Part shown: positions 1-4,788 of the stretch, one piece after another
How positions within the stretch are numbered: position 1 is the stretch's first letter
Layout: every line of letters starts with the position of its first letter
Source: Candidatus Caccousia avistercoris
Lineage (GTDB): Bacteria > Bacillota > Clostridia > Oscillospirales > Acutalibacteraceae
Length of the DNA stretch: 10,538 nt
Assembly: GCA_018715025.1 (NCBI GenBank)
Contig: DVMK01000234.1
Location: 1 to 10,538 of the forward strand
Direction of reading: 5' to 3'
Program-made: the position numbers and the translations under genes
The notes under the pieces: model-generated
Databases searched by the model: none
The model's input: the letters and a program-made list of their open reading frames with translations, nothing else
What the model was told of the DNA's origin: nothing

Positions 1-2
1 AG

Positions 3-662
3 GGGAAAATCCGCCGGGCAGAGACAAAGCACATTTCTGTCGTACACATGCTGGGGGAATACCGGCAGCTTATCCCCAAGGTGGTGAAAAACAAGGGGGT
101 CATGAAGGCCGTCTCCGTGTCTGTGATCCTGTACACCACCAACATGGTCAGCACCAATTTTTTCAGCCTGTACGTAACCCAGCGGCTGGGCCTTTCCGAC
201 AATTATCTGGCCATGTTCCCCATTCTGAACGCGGCGGTCATGCTGGTCTTTATGGTGGGGCTGCAGCATCGGCTGAGCGGCGTAAAATTCAAAATTCCCA
301 TGTGGACCGGGCTGGCACTGTATGCCTCGGCTGCTTTCCTGCTCATCGTGACCCCAGCGGGGAACCTGGCCTGTGTGGTGGCGTATGTGTTTATGGGGGC
401 TGTGGCCAGCGCGCTGGTAACGCCCAGAAAGGATGCGCTGATCCAGCTGAACATTAACCCGCAGGAGCGGGCCAGGATCAACGCCCTGATTATGGCCTCC
501 ACCATCGCTTTTTCCTCGCCCTTCGGCTATTTGGCGGGGTGGCTGTCCAGTTTGGACCGCCGCCTTCCCTTTGTGTTTCTGGCTCTTCTGTTCCTGACGG
601 CAATGCTCATTGTCGGCCGCATTCAGGAACCGCAAATTGGCGGAGAGCGCCGTGACGGGTGA
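3..662 (+). CDS. MFS transporter, C-terminal half (5' end outside the window)
   Basis: The reading frame is open from base 3, so the gene begins upstream of the window; the ATG at 48 is internal, not the start. About 219 residues are visible, roughly half of a typical 400-430-residue major facilitator. They contain six hydrophobic segments, matching TM7-TM12: VMKAVSVSVILYTTNMVS, the YLAMFPILNAAVMLVFMVG region, the MWTGLALYASAAFLLIV region, LACVVAYVFMGAVASALV, INALIMASTIAFSSPFGYLAG and LPFVFLALLFLTAMLIVG. A positively charged loop (TPRKDALIQ) lies between the fourth and fifth. It would be an inner-membrane secondary transporter; the substrate cannot be read from this half. The visible 5' part encodes a hydrophilic stretch (IRRAETKHISVVHMLGEYRQLIPKVVKNKG) consistent with the central cytoplasmic loop between the two six-helix bundles. 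It ends in TGA at 660-662, followed by two hairpins. Family-level call is fairly secure; function is unknown. Confidence 0.8.
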   Translation, partial: GKIRRAETKHISVVHMLGEYRQLIPKVVKNKGVMKAVSVSVILYTTNMVSTNFFSLYVTQRLGLSDNYLAMFPILNAAVMLVFMVGLQHRLSGVKFKIPMWTGLALYASAAFLLIVTPAGNLACVVAYVFMGAVASALVTPRKDALIQLNINPQERARINALIMASTIAFSSPFGYLAGWLSSLDRRLPFVFLALLFLTAMLIVGRIQEPQIGGERRDG

Positions 663-704
663 CGCTTTTCCGTTCTTGTGTCTCTATTCCAGCCGAATAC
701 GCTT

Positions 705-740
705 CAGGGCCGCCGGTATTTTGAAATACCGGCGGCCCTG
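705..740 (+). terminator. Perfect 16-bp hairpin after the MFS gene
   Basis: Bases 705-720 and 725-740 are perfect reverse complements around a TTGA loop. Only a short, interrupted T tract (TTTGT) follows. The hairpin starts 42 bp after the transporter stop and is probably the first of two tandem termination or 3'-end-protecting structures. Confidence 0.6.
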
Positions 741-784
741 TTTGTCCCTCAGACGCTTTCTCTGTTGGAAATTTTCCGGAAGCC

Positions 785-835
785 GCCGCCCCTCCCGCTC
801 CGCTTCTTTGGAGCAGGAGGGGCGGCCGATTTTTT
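785..835 (+). terminator. Intrinsic terminator between convergent genes
   Basis: A 17-bp GC-rich stem (785-801 with 810-826, one C/A mismatch) has an 8-nt loop and is followed within 3 nt by six T (830-835). This is a textbook Rho-independent terminator for the plus-strand transporter transcript. Its T tract runs directly into the stop codon of the minus-strand small membrane protein gene, so the two transcripts are packed tail to tail with no spare bases. Confidence 0.85.
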
Positions 836-1007
836 ATAGATCGTCAATTTTCATCCGATCCAGCTCCTCCTGCTGGGGAGATTTTTTCCGGCTGACCCTG
901 GCGTTGTAGCGAATAAGGGCGCGTATGGCAAAAAACAGGCCCACCAGCCCTCCTATTCCCAAAAGGATCCAGAAAATTACAAGTACGATCATAACACCGA
1001 CTGCCAT
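834..1007 (-). CDS. Small single-span membrane protein (57 aa), coupled to the DUF2089 gene
   Basis: This short frame reads from ATG (1007-1005) to TAA (836-834) and gives 57 residues beginning MAVGVMIVLVIFWILLGIGG. Residues 3-32 are almost wholly hydrophobic and form one transmembrane helix with two glycine-rich positions. A basic stretch (RALIRYNARVSRKK, about 29-42) and an acidic tail (EELDRMKIDDL) follow, which predicts a cytoplasmic C-terminus by the positive-inside rule. Its Shine-Dalgarno GGAGGG is formed by the last codons of the upstream DUF2089 gene, whose stop lies 2 nt before this ATG, so translation is very likely coupled. The layout (TM helix, then charged amphipathic tail) recalls small PspB-like stress membrane proteins, but that is organisation only, not recognised homology. 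Function unknown; that it is a real gene is well supported by ribosome-binding site, coupling and composition. Confidence 0.8.
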   Translation of the reverse strand: MAVGVMIVLVIFWILLGIGGLVGLFFAIRALIRYNARVSRKKSPQQEELDRMKIDDL

Positions 1008-1009
1008 CG

Positions 1010-1306
1010 TTATTTCCCTCCTAATTTGCGGTACTGAGTGATTAACAGCTTTGCCGTGTCAAAGTCCAGCTTTTCATTCAGGGCCAGGCGCTTCACCAGG
1101 GCCACATAAGGGTCGCCCGCCTGCTCCTCGCTGAGCTTGATTTTCTGAATAAGCCGGTCCAGGCGCAGGCGTACCGTGGGGTAGGTGACGCCGTATTCCC
1201 TGGCGACCTCTTTCAGAGAGCCGGAGGCCAGCAAAAAATTTCGGATGAAGGCCGCGTCCTCCTCTTCCAGCCCCGCCATCCAGTCAGGCACTATTTCCAG
1301 CGCCAT
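1010..1306 (-). CDS. DUF2089 family helix-turn-helix protein
   Basis: The product has 98 residues, starting MALEIVPDWMAGLEEEDAAF. It matches what I know of DUF2089 (Pfam PF09862): an N-terminal acidic helix, then the conserved core FLLASGSLKEVAREYGVTYP (24-43) and TVRLRLDRLIQKIKLSEE, which reads as a DNA-binding helix-turn-helix with recognition helix around residues 41-54. Many family members carry an N-terminal zinc ribbon; this one is the short form without cysteines. Start ATG at 1306-1304 is preceded by a strong AGGAGG (1320-1315). It is the first gene of a two-gene minus-strand operon whose second gene is a 57-residue membrane protein. The promoter overlaps two palindromic repeats, suggesting autoregulation (inference). 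The biological role of DUF2089 proteins is not established to my knowledge. Confidence 0.85.
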   Translation of the reverse strand: MALEIVPDWMAGLEEEDAAFIRNFLLASGSLKEVAREYGVTYPTVRLRLDRLIQKIKLSEEQAGDPYVALVKRLALNEKLDFDTAKLLITQYRKLGGK

Positions 1307-1331
1307 GTTCCCTTCCTCCTTTCCTTGACAA

Positions 1332-1372
1332 ACTTTAACTATATTAAGTATATACTTTAATTATATTAAAGT
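1332..1372. promoter_or_regulatory. Two tandem palindromic operator-like repeats over the promoter
   Basis: Two related repeats lie 22 bp apart (start to start, about two helical turns). Bases 1354-1372 are ACTTTAA, TTATA, TTAAAGT, a perfect 7-bp inverted repeat with a 5-bp centre. Bases 1332-1349 are ACTTTAA, CTATA, TTAAGT, the same pattern with one base missing in the second arm. The first covers part of the -35 and the spacer; the second covers the -10 and the start site. A protein bound here would block RNA polymerase. The DUF2089 product is the obvious candidate (inference). Confidence 0.6.
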
Positions 1373-1375
1373 CAA
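1347..1375 (-). promoter_or_regulatory. Sigma-A promoter of the DUF2089 operon
   Basis: On the minus strand, -35 TTGACT (1375-1370) is separated by exactly 17 bp from -10 TATACT (1352-1347). The predicted transcript start is near 1340, giving a leader of about 35 nt that contains the AGGAGG of the DUF2089 gene. Confidence 0.85.
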
Positions 1376-1665
1376 TAGGAAAGATTTACTTTTGTTTTTT
1401 GCAAACCCATAACGGAACCGCGCTGGATGTTCCGCCCTCCGGCAGCCAGGCCGGCGAAGAGAAACAGGGGATATATACAGCACGTGCGGGCAAGAGCTTC
1501 TTTGGCAGTACAAAACGCAGGCTGTCCTGCGGGGCGGAGCAGAATATGCAGAGGAAGGCGGAAGAAAGCGCCCGCCAATGCCCCTTTGCCCTGCCTGAAC
1601 CCCCGCCGCCTGCCGGACGGACGCGGCGTGAAAAGCGGAAGGGAAAAGGAATTCGCGGAATAACG

Positions 1666-1706
1666 CTCTTTCTATAATGTGAAGAATATTCACATTATAG
1701 AAAGAG
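1666..1706. repeat. Perfect 18-bp inverted repeat with 5-bp centre
   Basis: Bases 1666-1683 and 1689-1706 are exact reverse complements around GAATA. The inner part, TGTGAA then GAATA then TTCACA, recurs elsewhere nearby. There is no T tract on either side, so it is not a typical terminator; it may be an operator, a cruciform-forming site or an end of a small element. It contains TATAAT on both strands, but no good -35 is found 16-18 bp away. Confidence 0.75.
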
Positions 1707-1829
1707 AATTTCAACGCGGTTTTCCTTTCTTTCGTGAAAATTATTGTCATTATAGGGAGGTTTTGTTGAGGGAGAGAGGAAGCAGAGTTTGGGGAGGGGG
1801 TGTATGTGTGAATAATATTCACATTAAAA
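1679..1829 (+). repeat. Three copies of a 22-bp palindromic motif
   Basis: Copies are at 1679-1700, 1734-1755 and 1808-1829. The pattern is GTGAA, seven bases (GAATATT, AATTATT, TAATATT), then CACATTATAG, GTCATTATAG or CACATTAAAA. Against the first copy the second differs at 4 of 22 positions and the third at 3 of 22. Copies 1 and 3 are dyad-symmetric (TGTGAA, 5 bp, TTCACA); copy 2 is degenerate on one side. The array sits in a gene-free stretch and looks like a regulator-binding array or a repeat family. No adjacent gene is an obvious target. Confidence 0.55.
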
Positions 1830-1867
1830 AGGCTTGATTCTTTGGGCGGAGAGTCTCACAATAACAC

Positions 1868-1900
1868 AAAAAGGCCCCCGGTCGGGAAAACACCGGGGGC
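1868..1900 (-). terminator. Intrinsic terminator, minus strand
   Basis: A 9-bp GC-rich stem (1874-1882 with 1892-1900) is followed on the minus strand by a T tract reading TTTTTGTGTT (1872-1863). It lies 210 bp beyond the tRNA gene's own terminator, so it probably ends a separate minus-strand transcript or catches read-through. Confidence 0.7.
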
Positions 1901-2112
1901 ACAGGAGGGACAACGAAAGTAGAGCTTACCAGCAACGAAAAACTCTATTGGCTGCCATAATATTTGAAAAACATGAAAACGTAAGGGAACATGGCTTCAC
2001 AAAGGGAGCGTGCTTGCAAAACAGTGTACGCGTTGGTGGTACTTCGCTATGCTGGAAGGAAACTTCGCCGGGATCAGGCCAATGCCTTGCTATGACAGTA
2101 TTTAGACACAGC
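1901..2112 (-). other. Possible structured non-coding RNA between two terminators
   Basis: This 212-bp stretch has no credible coding frame. It lies between the tRNA-Val terminator (2113-2140) and a second good minus-strand terminator (1868-1900), the position expected for a small RNA gene. Local pairings are visible: 1918-1924 with 1943-1949 (7 bp, one wobble), 2008-2013 with 2026-2031 (6 bp, one wobble), and ATTGGC at 1947-1952 with GCCAAT at 2078-2083. Length would suit a 6S-like RNA, but I recognise no diagnostic sequence of 6S, SRP RNA, RNase P RNA or a known riboswitch. I could not find a convincing promoter near 2112. Low-confidence proposal. Confidence 0.25.
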
Positions 2113-2140
2113 AAAAAAGGCCGAGATCCCCCGGCCTTTT
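2113..2140 (-). terminator. Terminator of the tRNA-Val transcript
   Basis: AAAAGGCCG (2115-2123) pairs with CGGCCTTTT (2132-2140) around an 8-nt loop. Read on the minus strand it ends in six T (2118-2113), starting 6 nt after the tRNA CCA end. The T4 on the other side gives it weak bidirectional capacity. Confidence 0.8.
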
Positions 2141-2145
2141 CGGTT

Positions 2146-2222
2146 TGGTGGACGATATAGGACTCGAACCTATGACCCTTCGCACGTCAAGCGAATGCTC
2201 TAGCCAGCTGAGCTAATCGTCC
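2146..2222 (-). tRNA. tRNA-Val (anticodon GAC)
   Basis: The 77-nt minus-strand sequence folds as a complete cloverleaf. The acceptor is GGACGAT with ATCGTCC, the D stem GCTC with GAGC, and the anticodon stem TTCGC with GCGAA around the 7-nt loop TTGACGT. It has a 5-nt variable region, a T stem ATAGG with CCTAT around TTCGAGT, discriminator A, and an encoded CCA. The anticodon GAC at positions 34-36 reads GUC/GUU valine codons. It has its own promoter and terminator and appears to be a single-tRNA unit. Confidence 0.95.
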
Positions 2223-2242
2223 GTCTCGAATAATGCTTAGTT

Positions 2243-2295
2243 ATTATAACGCACCGGATAAAAAAAAGCAAGAGCTTTTTAAAAATTTTTTCACC
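2243..2295 (-). promoter_or_regulatory. tRNA-Val promoter with A/T-rich UP-like element
   Basis: On the minus strand, -35 TTGCTT (2271-2266), a 17-bp spacer and -10 TATAAT (2248-2243) place the transcript start about 14 nt before the tRNA. Directly upstream of the -35 (about 2275-2292) is an A/T-only run of phased A and T tracts, the usual makeup of an UP element at stable-RNA promoters. Confidence 0.75.
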
Positions 2296-2330
2296 GCCTT
2301 TTTCAAAACAGCGCAGGGGGCCGGCTTGGC

Positions 2331-2359
2331 TTGCAAATCGGCCGGGATACCTCTATAAT
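2331..2359 (+). promoter_or_regulatory. Sigma-A promoter of the patatin-exporter operon
   Basis: TTGCAA (2331-2336), a 17-bp spacer and a perfect TATAAT (2354-2359). The predicted start is near 2366, about 30 nt before the patatin ATG. It is the only strong plus-strand promoter seen between the tRNA and the exporter genes. Confidence 0.8.
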
Positions 2360-2397
2360 GAATACCATACGATAAAATCCGGAAAGAGGTGGATGCG

Positions 2398-3270
2398 ATG
2401 GCGGTGGGCCTTGTGCTGGAGGGCGGCGGTACCCGGGGCGCGTACACCAGCGGCGTGTTGGACGTGCTGCTGGAGGAGGACATTCTTATCCCCAGCGTGT
2501 ACGGGATTTCCGCCGGCGCCTGCAACGGGGTAAGCTACGTGGCAGGCCAGAAAAAGAGAAATTATAATATTTTTTACTATTATATCCGGGATGAGCGGTA
2601 TTTGAGCGTGACAAGCCTGTACAAAACCGGGTCGATTTTCGGCTTCGATTTTATTTTCGGGGAATTGTTCCATAAGCTGGTCCCGCTGGATTACGACGCC
2701 TTCTTTTCTTCCCCCATCCGCTTTTACGCGGGGGCGACCGACCTGAACACCGGGAAGGCCGTCTTTTTCCCCAAGGAGCAGATGGACGACATGCTGGATC
2801 CGGTGCGGGCCTCCAGCTCGCTGCCCTTTGTCTCTCCCATTGTGTCCTGCCAGGGGCGCGATCTGCTGGACGGCGGCTGCGCCATGCCCATCCCCCTGGA
2901 GCAGTCTCTGGTGGACGGCAACCGGCGGAACGTGGTGGTGCTTACCAGGGATTCCACCTACCGGAAAAGCCAGCGGGCCGACTTCCCCCGGGCGGTGCTG
3001 CGGGTAAAGTACGGGGAGTACCCCCGTTTTGTGGAAACCATGATGGAGCGGGGGCAGGTTTACAACAGCGAGCTGGATTTGTGCCGGGTGGAGGAACGGC
3101 TGGGCCGGGCCGTTGTGGTGCGGCCCAGCCGCCCGCTTGCGGTAAGCCGCTACGAGAAGGATCCGGAACATTTAAAGGCGATCTATGAAATGGGGATCCG
3201 GGATGGCCGGGCAAAGCTGCGGGAGATTGCCGCCCTGCTGGAGAAGGACGCCGCCGGGGCAGGGGAATAA
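2398..3270 (+). CDS. Patatin-like phospholipase family protein (YjjU/RssA-like)
   Basis: The protein has 290 residues, normal for bacterial patatins of the YjjU type. Seen in order: an oxyanion-hole loop EGGGTRGAY (8-16), the nucleophile elbow GISAG with Ser38, a conserved ATDLNTG (113-119), and the catalytic Asp158 in DGG. The Ser-Asp dyad is therefore intact and a cytoplasmic lipid acyl hydrolase is predicted; the physiological lipid is unknown. No signal peptide is seen: the hydrophobic start is the first beta strand (VGLVLEGG). I chose ATG 2398 because GAGGTG (2386-2391) lies 6 nt upstream; a GTG at 2389 is in frame but overlaps that site. It is first in a likely operon with the two exporter genes, 51 bp before the next start. 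The C-terminal third (about 170-290) looks like the helical extension typical of this subfamily. Confidence 0.9.
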   Translation: MAVGLVLEGGGTRGAYTSGVLDVLLEEDILIPSVYGISAGACNGVSYVAGQKKRNYNIFYYYIRDERYLSVTSLYKTGSIFGFDFIFGELFHKLVPLDYDAFFSSPIRFYAGATDLNTGKAVFFPKEQMDDMLDPVRASSSLPFVSPIVSCQGRDLLDGGCAMPIPLEQSLVDGNRRNVVVLTRDSTYRKSQRADFPRAVLRVKYGEYPRFVETMMERGQVYNSELDLCRVEERLGRAVVVRPSRPLAVSRYEKDPEHLKAIYEMGIRDGRAKLREIAALLEKDAAGAGE

Positions 3271-3321
3271 ACCGGGGCCTGGGCGGCATACCCATGAAGA
3301 AAACGTGCGGGAGGGGTTCCC

Positions 3322-4086
3322 ATGGAACGGGAGGAGCTGCTGAACCTGGCGGCAGAGGCAGGCGGCCTGCTGCTGAGCAACGGCGCTGAAATTTACCGGG
3401 TGGAGGAATCGATGCTGCGGCTGTTTGAGGCCTACGGCGTGACGGACGGCAGCGTGTTCGCCATTCCCAGCTGTATTTATGTGACCATCAACGGCCTGGG
3501 CGGCCGGCCTGTCACCAGGGTGAAGCGCATCTACCGCCGCCAAATCAACCTGGACCGGGTAGACCGGGCCAACGACGCGTGCCGCCGCATTTGCCGGGAG
3601 CGCCCCCCTTACCGGGAGGCAAGCCGGCGGCTTCGGGAGGTGGAGGGCCGGAAAACCTACGGCTTTCTGCCGCAGCTTGCCGCTTTTGCCCTGGTGGGCT
3701 TCGCCTTTACCCTGTTTTATGGGGGAACCATGGCGGACGCCCTCTGCGCCGCCCTGTGCAGCGCCGTCATGAAGCTGGCCGGCGGCGCGCTGGAACGGTT
3801 CCAGGTAAACTCCTTTTTTACCAATATGGTGGCCAGCGGCCTGGGCGCCCTGGTGGCCATAGCCGCCGTCTCCCTGGGGCTGGCGGCGAATTCGGATAAA
3901 ATTATCATCGGCGCGCTGATGAACCTGGTGCCCGGCATCGTCATCACCACCTTTATGCGCGACATGATGGCCGGCGACGTGGTGGCCGGGCTCATCCGCT
4001 TTGCAGAAAGCCTGCTGGTGGCCACGGCCATTGCGCTGGGAGTGGGCGCGGCCCTTATGGCGCCGCGGCTGCTGTTCGGCGTGTAG
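3322..4086 (+). CDS. Threonine/serine exporter, N-terminal half (YjjP-like, ThrE_1)
   Basis: The 254-residue protein matches the ThrE_1/DUF1212 family. Its soluble N-terminus carries the family signature LLLSNGAEIYRVEESM (16-31) and the IPSCIYVTI strand. About five membrane spans follow, near 115-134, 137-157, 165-187, 194-212 and 220-246, including the conserved NLVPGIVITTFMRDMMAGD (201-219). Such proteins work with a small partner to export threonine/serine-like amino acids or, in some bacteria, other small carboxylates such as succinate; the substrate here is not shown. A GGGAGGGG (3309-3316) precedes the ATG by 5 nt. The partner gene starts 13 nt after this stop, as expected for a split two-component ThrE. 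Confidence 0.9.
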   Translation: MEREELLNLAAEAGGLLLSNGAEIYRVEESMLRLFEAYGVTDGSVFAIPSCIYVTINGLGGRPVTRVKRIYRRQINLDRVDRANDACRRICRERPPYREASRRLREVEGRKTYGFLPQLAAFALVGFAFTLFYGGTMADALCAALCSAVMKLAGGALERFQVNSFFTNMVASGLGALVAIAAVSLGLAANSDKIIIGALMNLVPGIVITTFMRDMMAGDVVAGLIRFAESLLVATAIALGVGAALMAPRLLFGV

Positions 4087-4099
4087 GGAGGTGCGGAAA

Positions 4100-4567
4100 A
4101 TGGAGTATCTGCAGTGCTTGTACGCCTTCGCCGCCTGCGCCGGCTTCTGCGTGGTGTTTCACGTGCGGGGGGCTTCCCTGTTCTGGATGTCCCTGGGCGG
4201 CGCGCTGGGGTGGCTGGTGTACCTGCTTTGCGCCCCCTTGGCAAACGATATCCTGCAGTTCTTTCTGGGGACGGCGGCCCTCTCGGTGTACGCCGAGGTC
4301 ATGGCCCGCCTCCGCCGGGCCCCCGCCACCGGCTACCTGCTGGTGGCGCTGCTGCCCATGGTGCCGGGGGGCGGCATCTATTATACGATGGAATACGGCA
4401 TTGCCGGCAATACGGAAATGTTTCTGGAAACCGGCATGCACACCCTGGGCATCGCCGGGGCGTTGGCGCTGGGGATCCTGGTGGTTTCCTCCCTGGCCAG
4501 GCTGGGCAGCCTGGCTTTGACAGAACACCGCCGCCGGCAGGGGAACCGCCGGGACGGGGCTGGCTGA
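4100..4567 (+). CDS. Threonine/serine exporter, C-terminal half (YjjB-like, ThrE_2/DUF3815)
   Basis: The 155-residue protein has the usual size for YjjB-type subunits and about five membrane helices: 4-22, 27-47, 50-69, 78-97 and 113-135. The motif LLPMVPGGGIYYT (84-96) is characteristic of the ThrE_2 domain and mirrors the VPG motif of the preceding subunit. The C-terminus is short, basic and hydrophilic (TEHRRRQGNRRDG). An AGGGAGG (4085-4091) overlapping the upstream stop codon precedes the ATG by 8 nt, so the two halves are probably translated together and assemble into one transporter. It is the last gene of the operon starting at 2398. Confidence 0.88.
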   Translation: MEYLQCLYAFAACAGFCVVFHVRGASLFWMSLGGALGWLVYLLCAPLANDILQFFLGTAALSVYAEVMARLRRAPATGYLLVALLPMVPGGGIYYTMEYGIAGNTEMFLETGMHTLGIAGALALGILVVSSLARLGSLALTEHRRRQGNRRDGAG

Positions 4568-4570
4568 ACG

Positions 4571-4610
4571 GCAGGGGCCGTCCGGCGCGCAGGCGGCGGG
4601 CGGCCCCTGC
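4571..4610 (+). other. Hairpin after the exporter operon
   Basis: GCAGGGGCCG (4571-4580) and CGGCCCCTGC (4601-4610) are perfect 10-bp complements starting 3 nt after the stop codon, with a 20-nt GC-rich interval. No T tract follows, so it could stabilise the 3' end or be a weak terminator. Confidence 0.4.
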
Positions 4611-4686
4611 GCCTCAACTTGAACCGAATTCCCCCGCCAGCGCCGCCGTAAATTGTGAGAAAAAGCACTTTATTCCAAAACCCCGT

Positions 4687-4697
4687 TATGATAAAAT
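4687..4697 (+). promoter_or_regulatory. Candidate -10 region for purL
   Basis: TATGAT (4687-4692) overlapping TAAAAT (4692-4697) sits in a sharply AT-rich island (4651-4709) about 90 bp before the purL ATG. No clean -35 lies at the right distance (TTGTGA at 4653 is too far), so an activator or relaxed promoter is possible. I saw no convincing PurR box or purine riboswitch core. Confidence 0.4.
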
Positions 4698-4716
4698 AAA
4701 AGAAGAAAATACGGGG

Positions 4717-4788
4717 ATGCGGAGGCTTTTTCGTGTCCCGCGCCGCAATTTGGCCTTTTTGGCCGGAAACGGGGGAAATTATGTCTGA
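4717..4788 (+). CDS. Possible 23-residue leader peptide overlapping the purL start
   Basis: An ATG at 4717 opens a 23-codon frame (MRRLFRVPRRNLAFLAGNGG, then NYV) ending in TGA at 4786-4788, inside the second and third codons of purL. It has only a weak GGGG just before the ATG. The frame may be chance. Its stop overlapping the purL start is the arrangement seen in translational coupling or leader control, so it is listed at low confidence. Confidence 0.25.
   Translation: MRRLFRVPRRNLAFLAGNGGNYV

Larger units (their letters stand above)
1381..1862. other. Intergenic stretch with no convincing protein gene
   Basis: About 480 bp. The left part (1400-1660) is GC-rich and holds several overlapping open frames of 68-153 codons on both strands. 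They lack recognisable domains, have proline-, arginine- and cysteine-rich low-complexity products, and none has a good ribosome-binding site. I treat them as chance frames or at most a decayed gene. The right part (1660-1862) is AT-rich and carries the palindromic repeats described separately. Confidence 0.6.

Noticed and set aside
1679..1700. Rex or Crp binding site
   Set aside because: Half-sites are similar, but the spacing is 5 bp between TGTGAA and TTCACA; Rex sites have 4 bp, and Crp sites have 6 bp between TGTGA and TCACA (7 here).
1361..1822. Minus-strand frame of 153 codons, and overlapping shorter frames on both strands, in the intergenic region
   Set aside because: No recognisable domain, no good ribosome-binding site, it runs over the palindrome array and ends inside the DUF2089 promoter. 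A decayed gene cannot be fully excluded.
2034..2046. TGGTGGTACTTCG resembles the T-box core TGGTGGTACCGCG
   Set aside because: The last bases deviate, no specifier stem or proper antiterminator could be drawn, and the downstream plus-strand element is an antisense tRNA rather than an aminoacyl-tRNA synthetase or amino-acid gene.
1834..2160. Plus-strand frame of 108 codons
   Set aside because: It crosses two terminator hairpins and enters the tRNA gene; the composition is not protein-like.
4571..4610. Strong terminator after the exporter genes
   Set aside because: The stem is perfect, but the loop is long and no T tract follows, so it is listed only as a hairpin.
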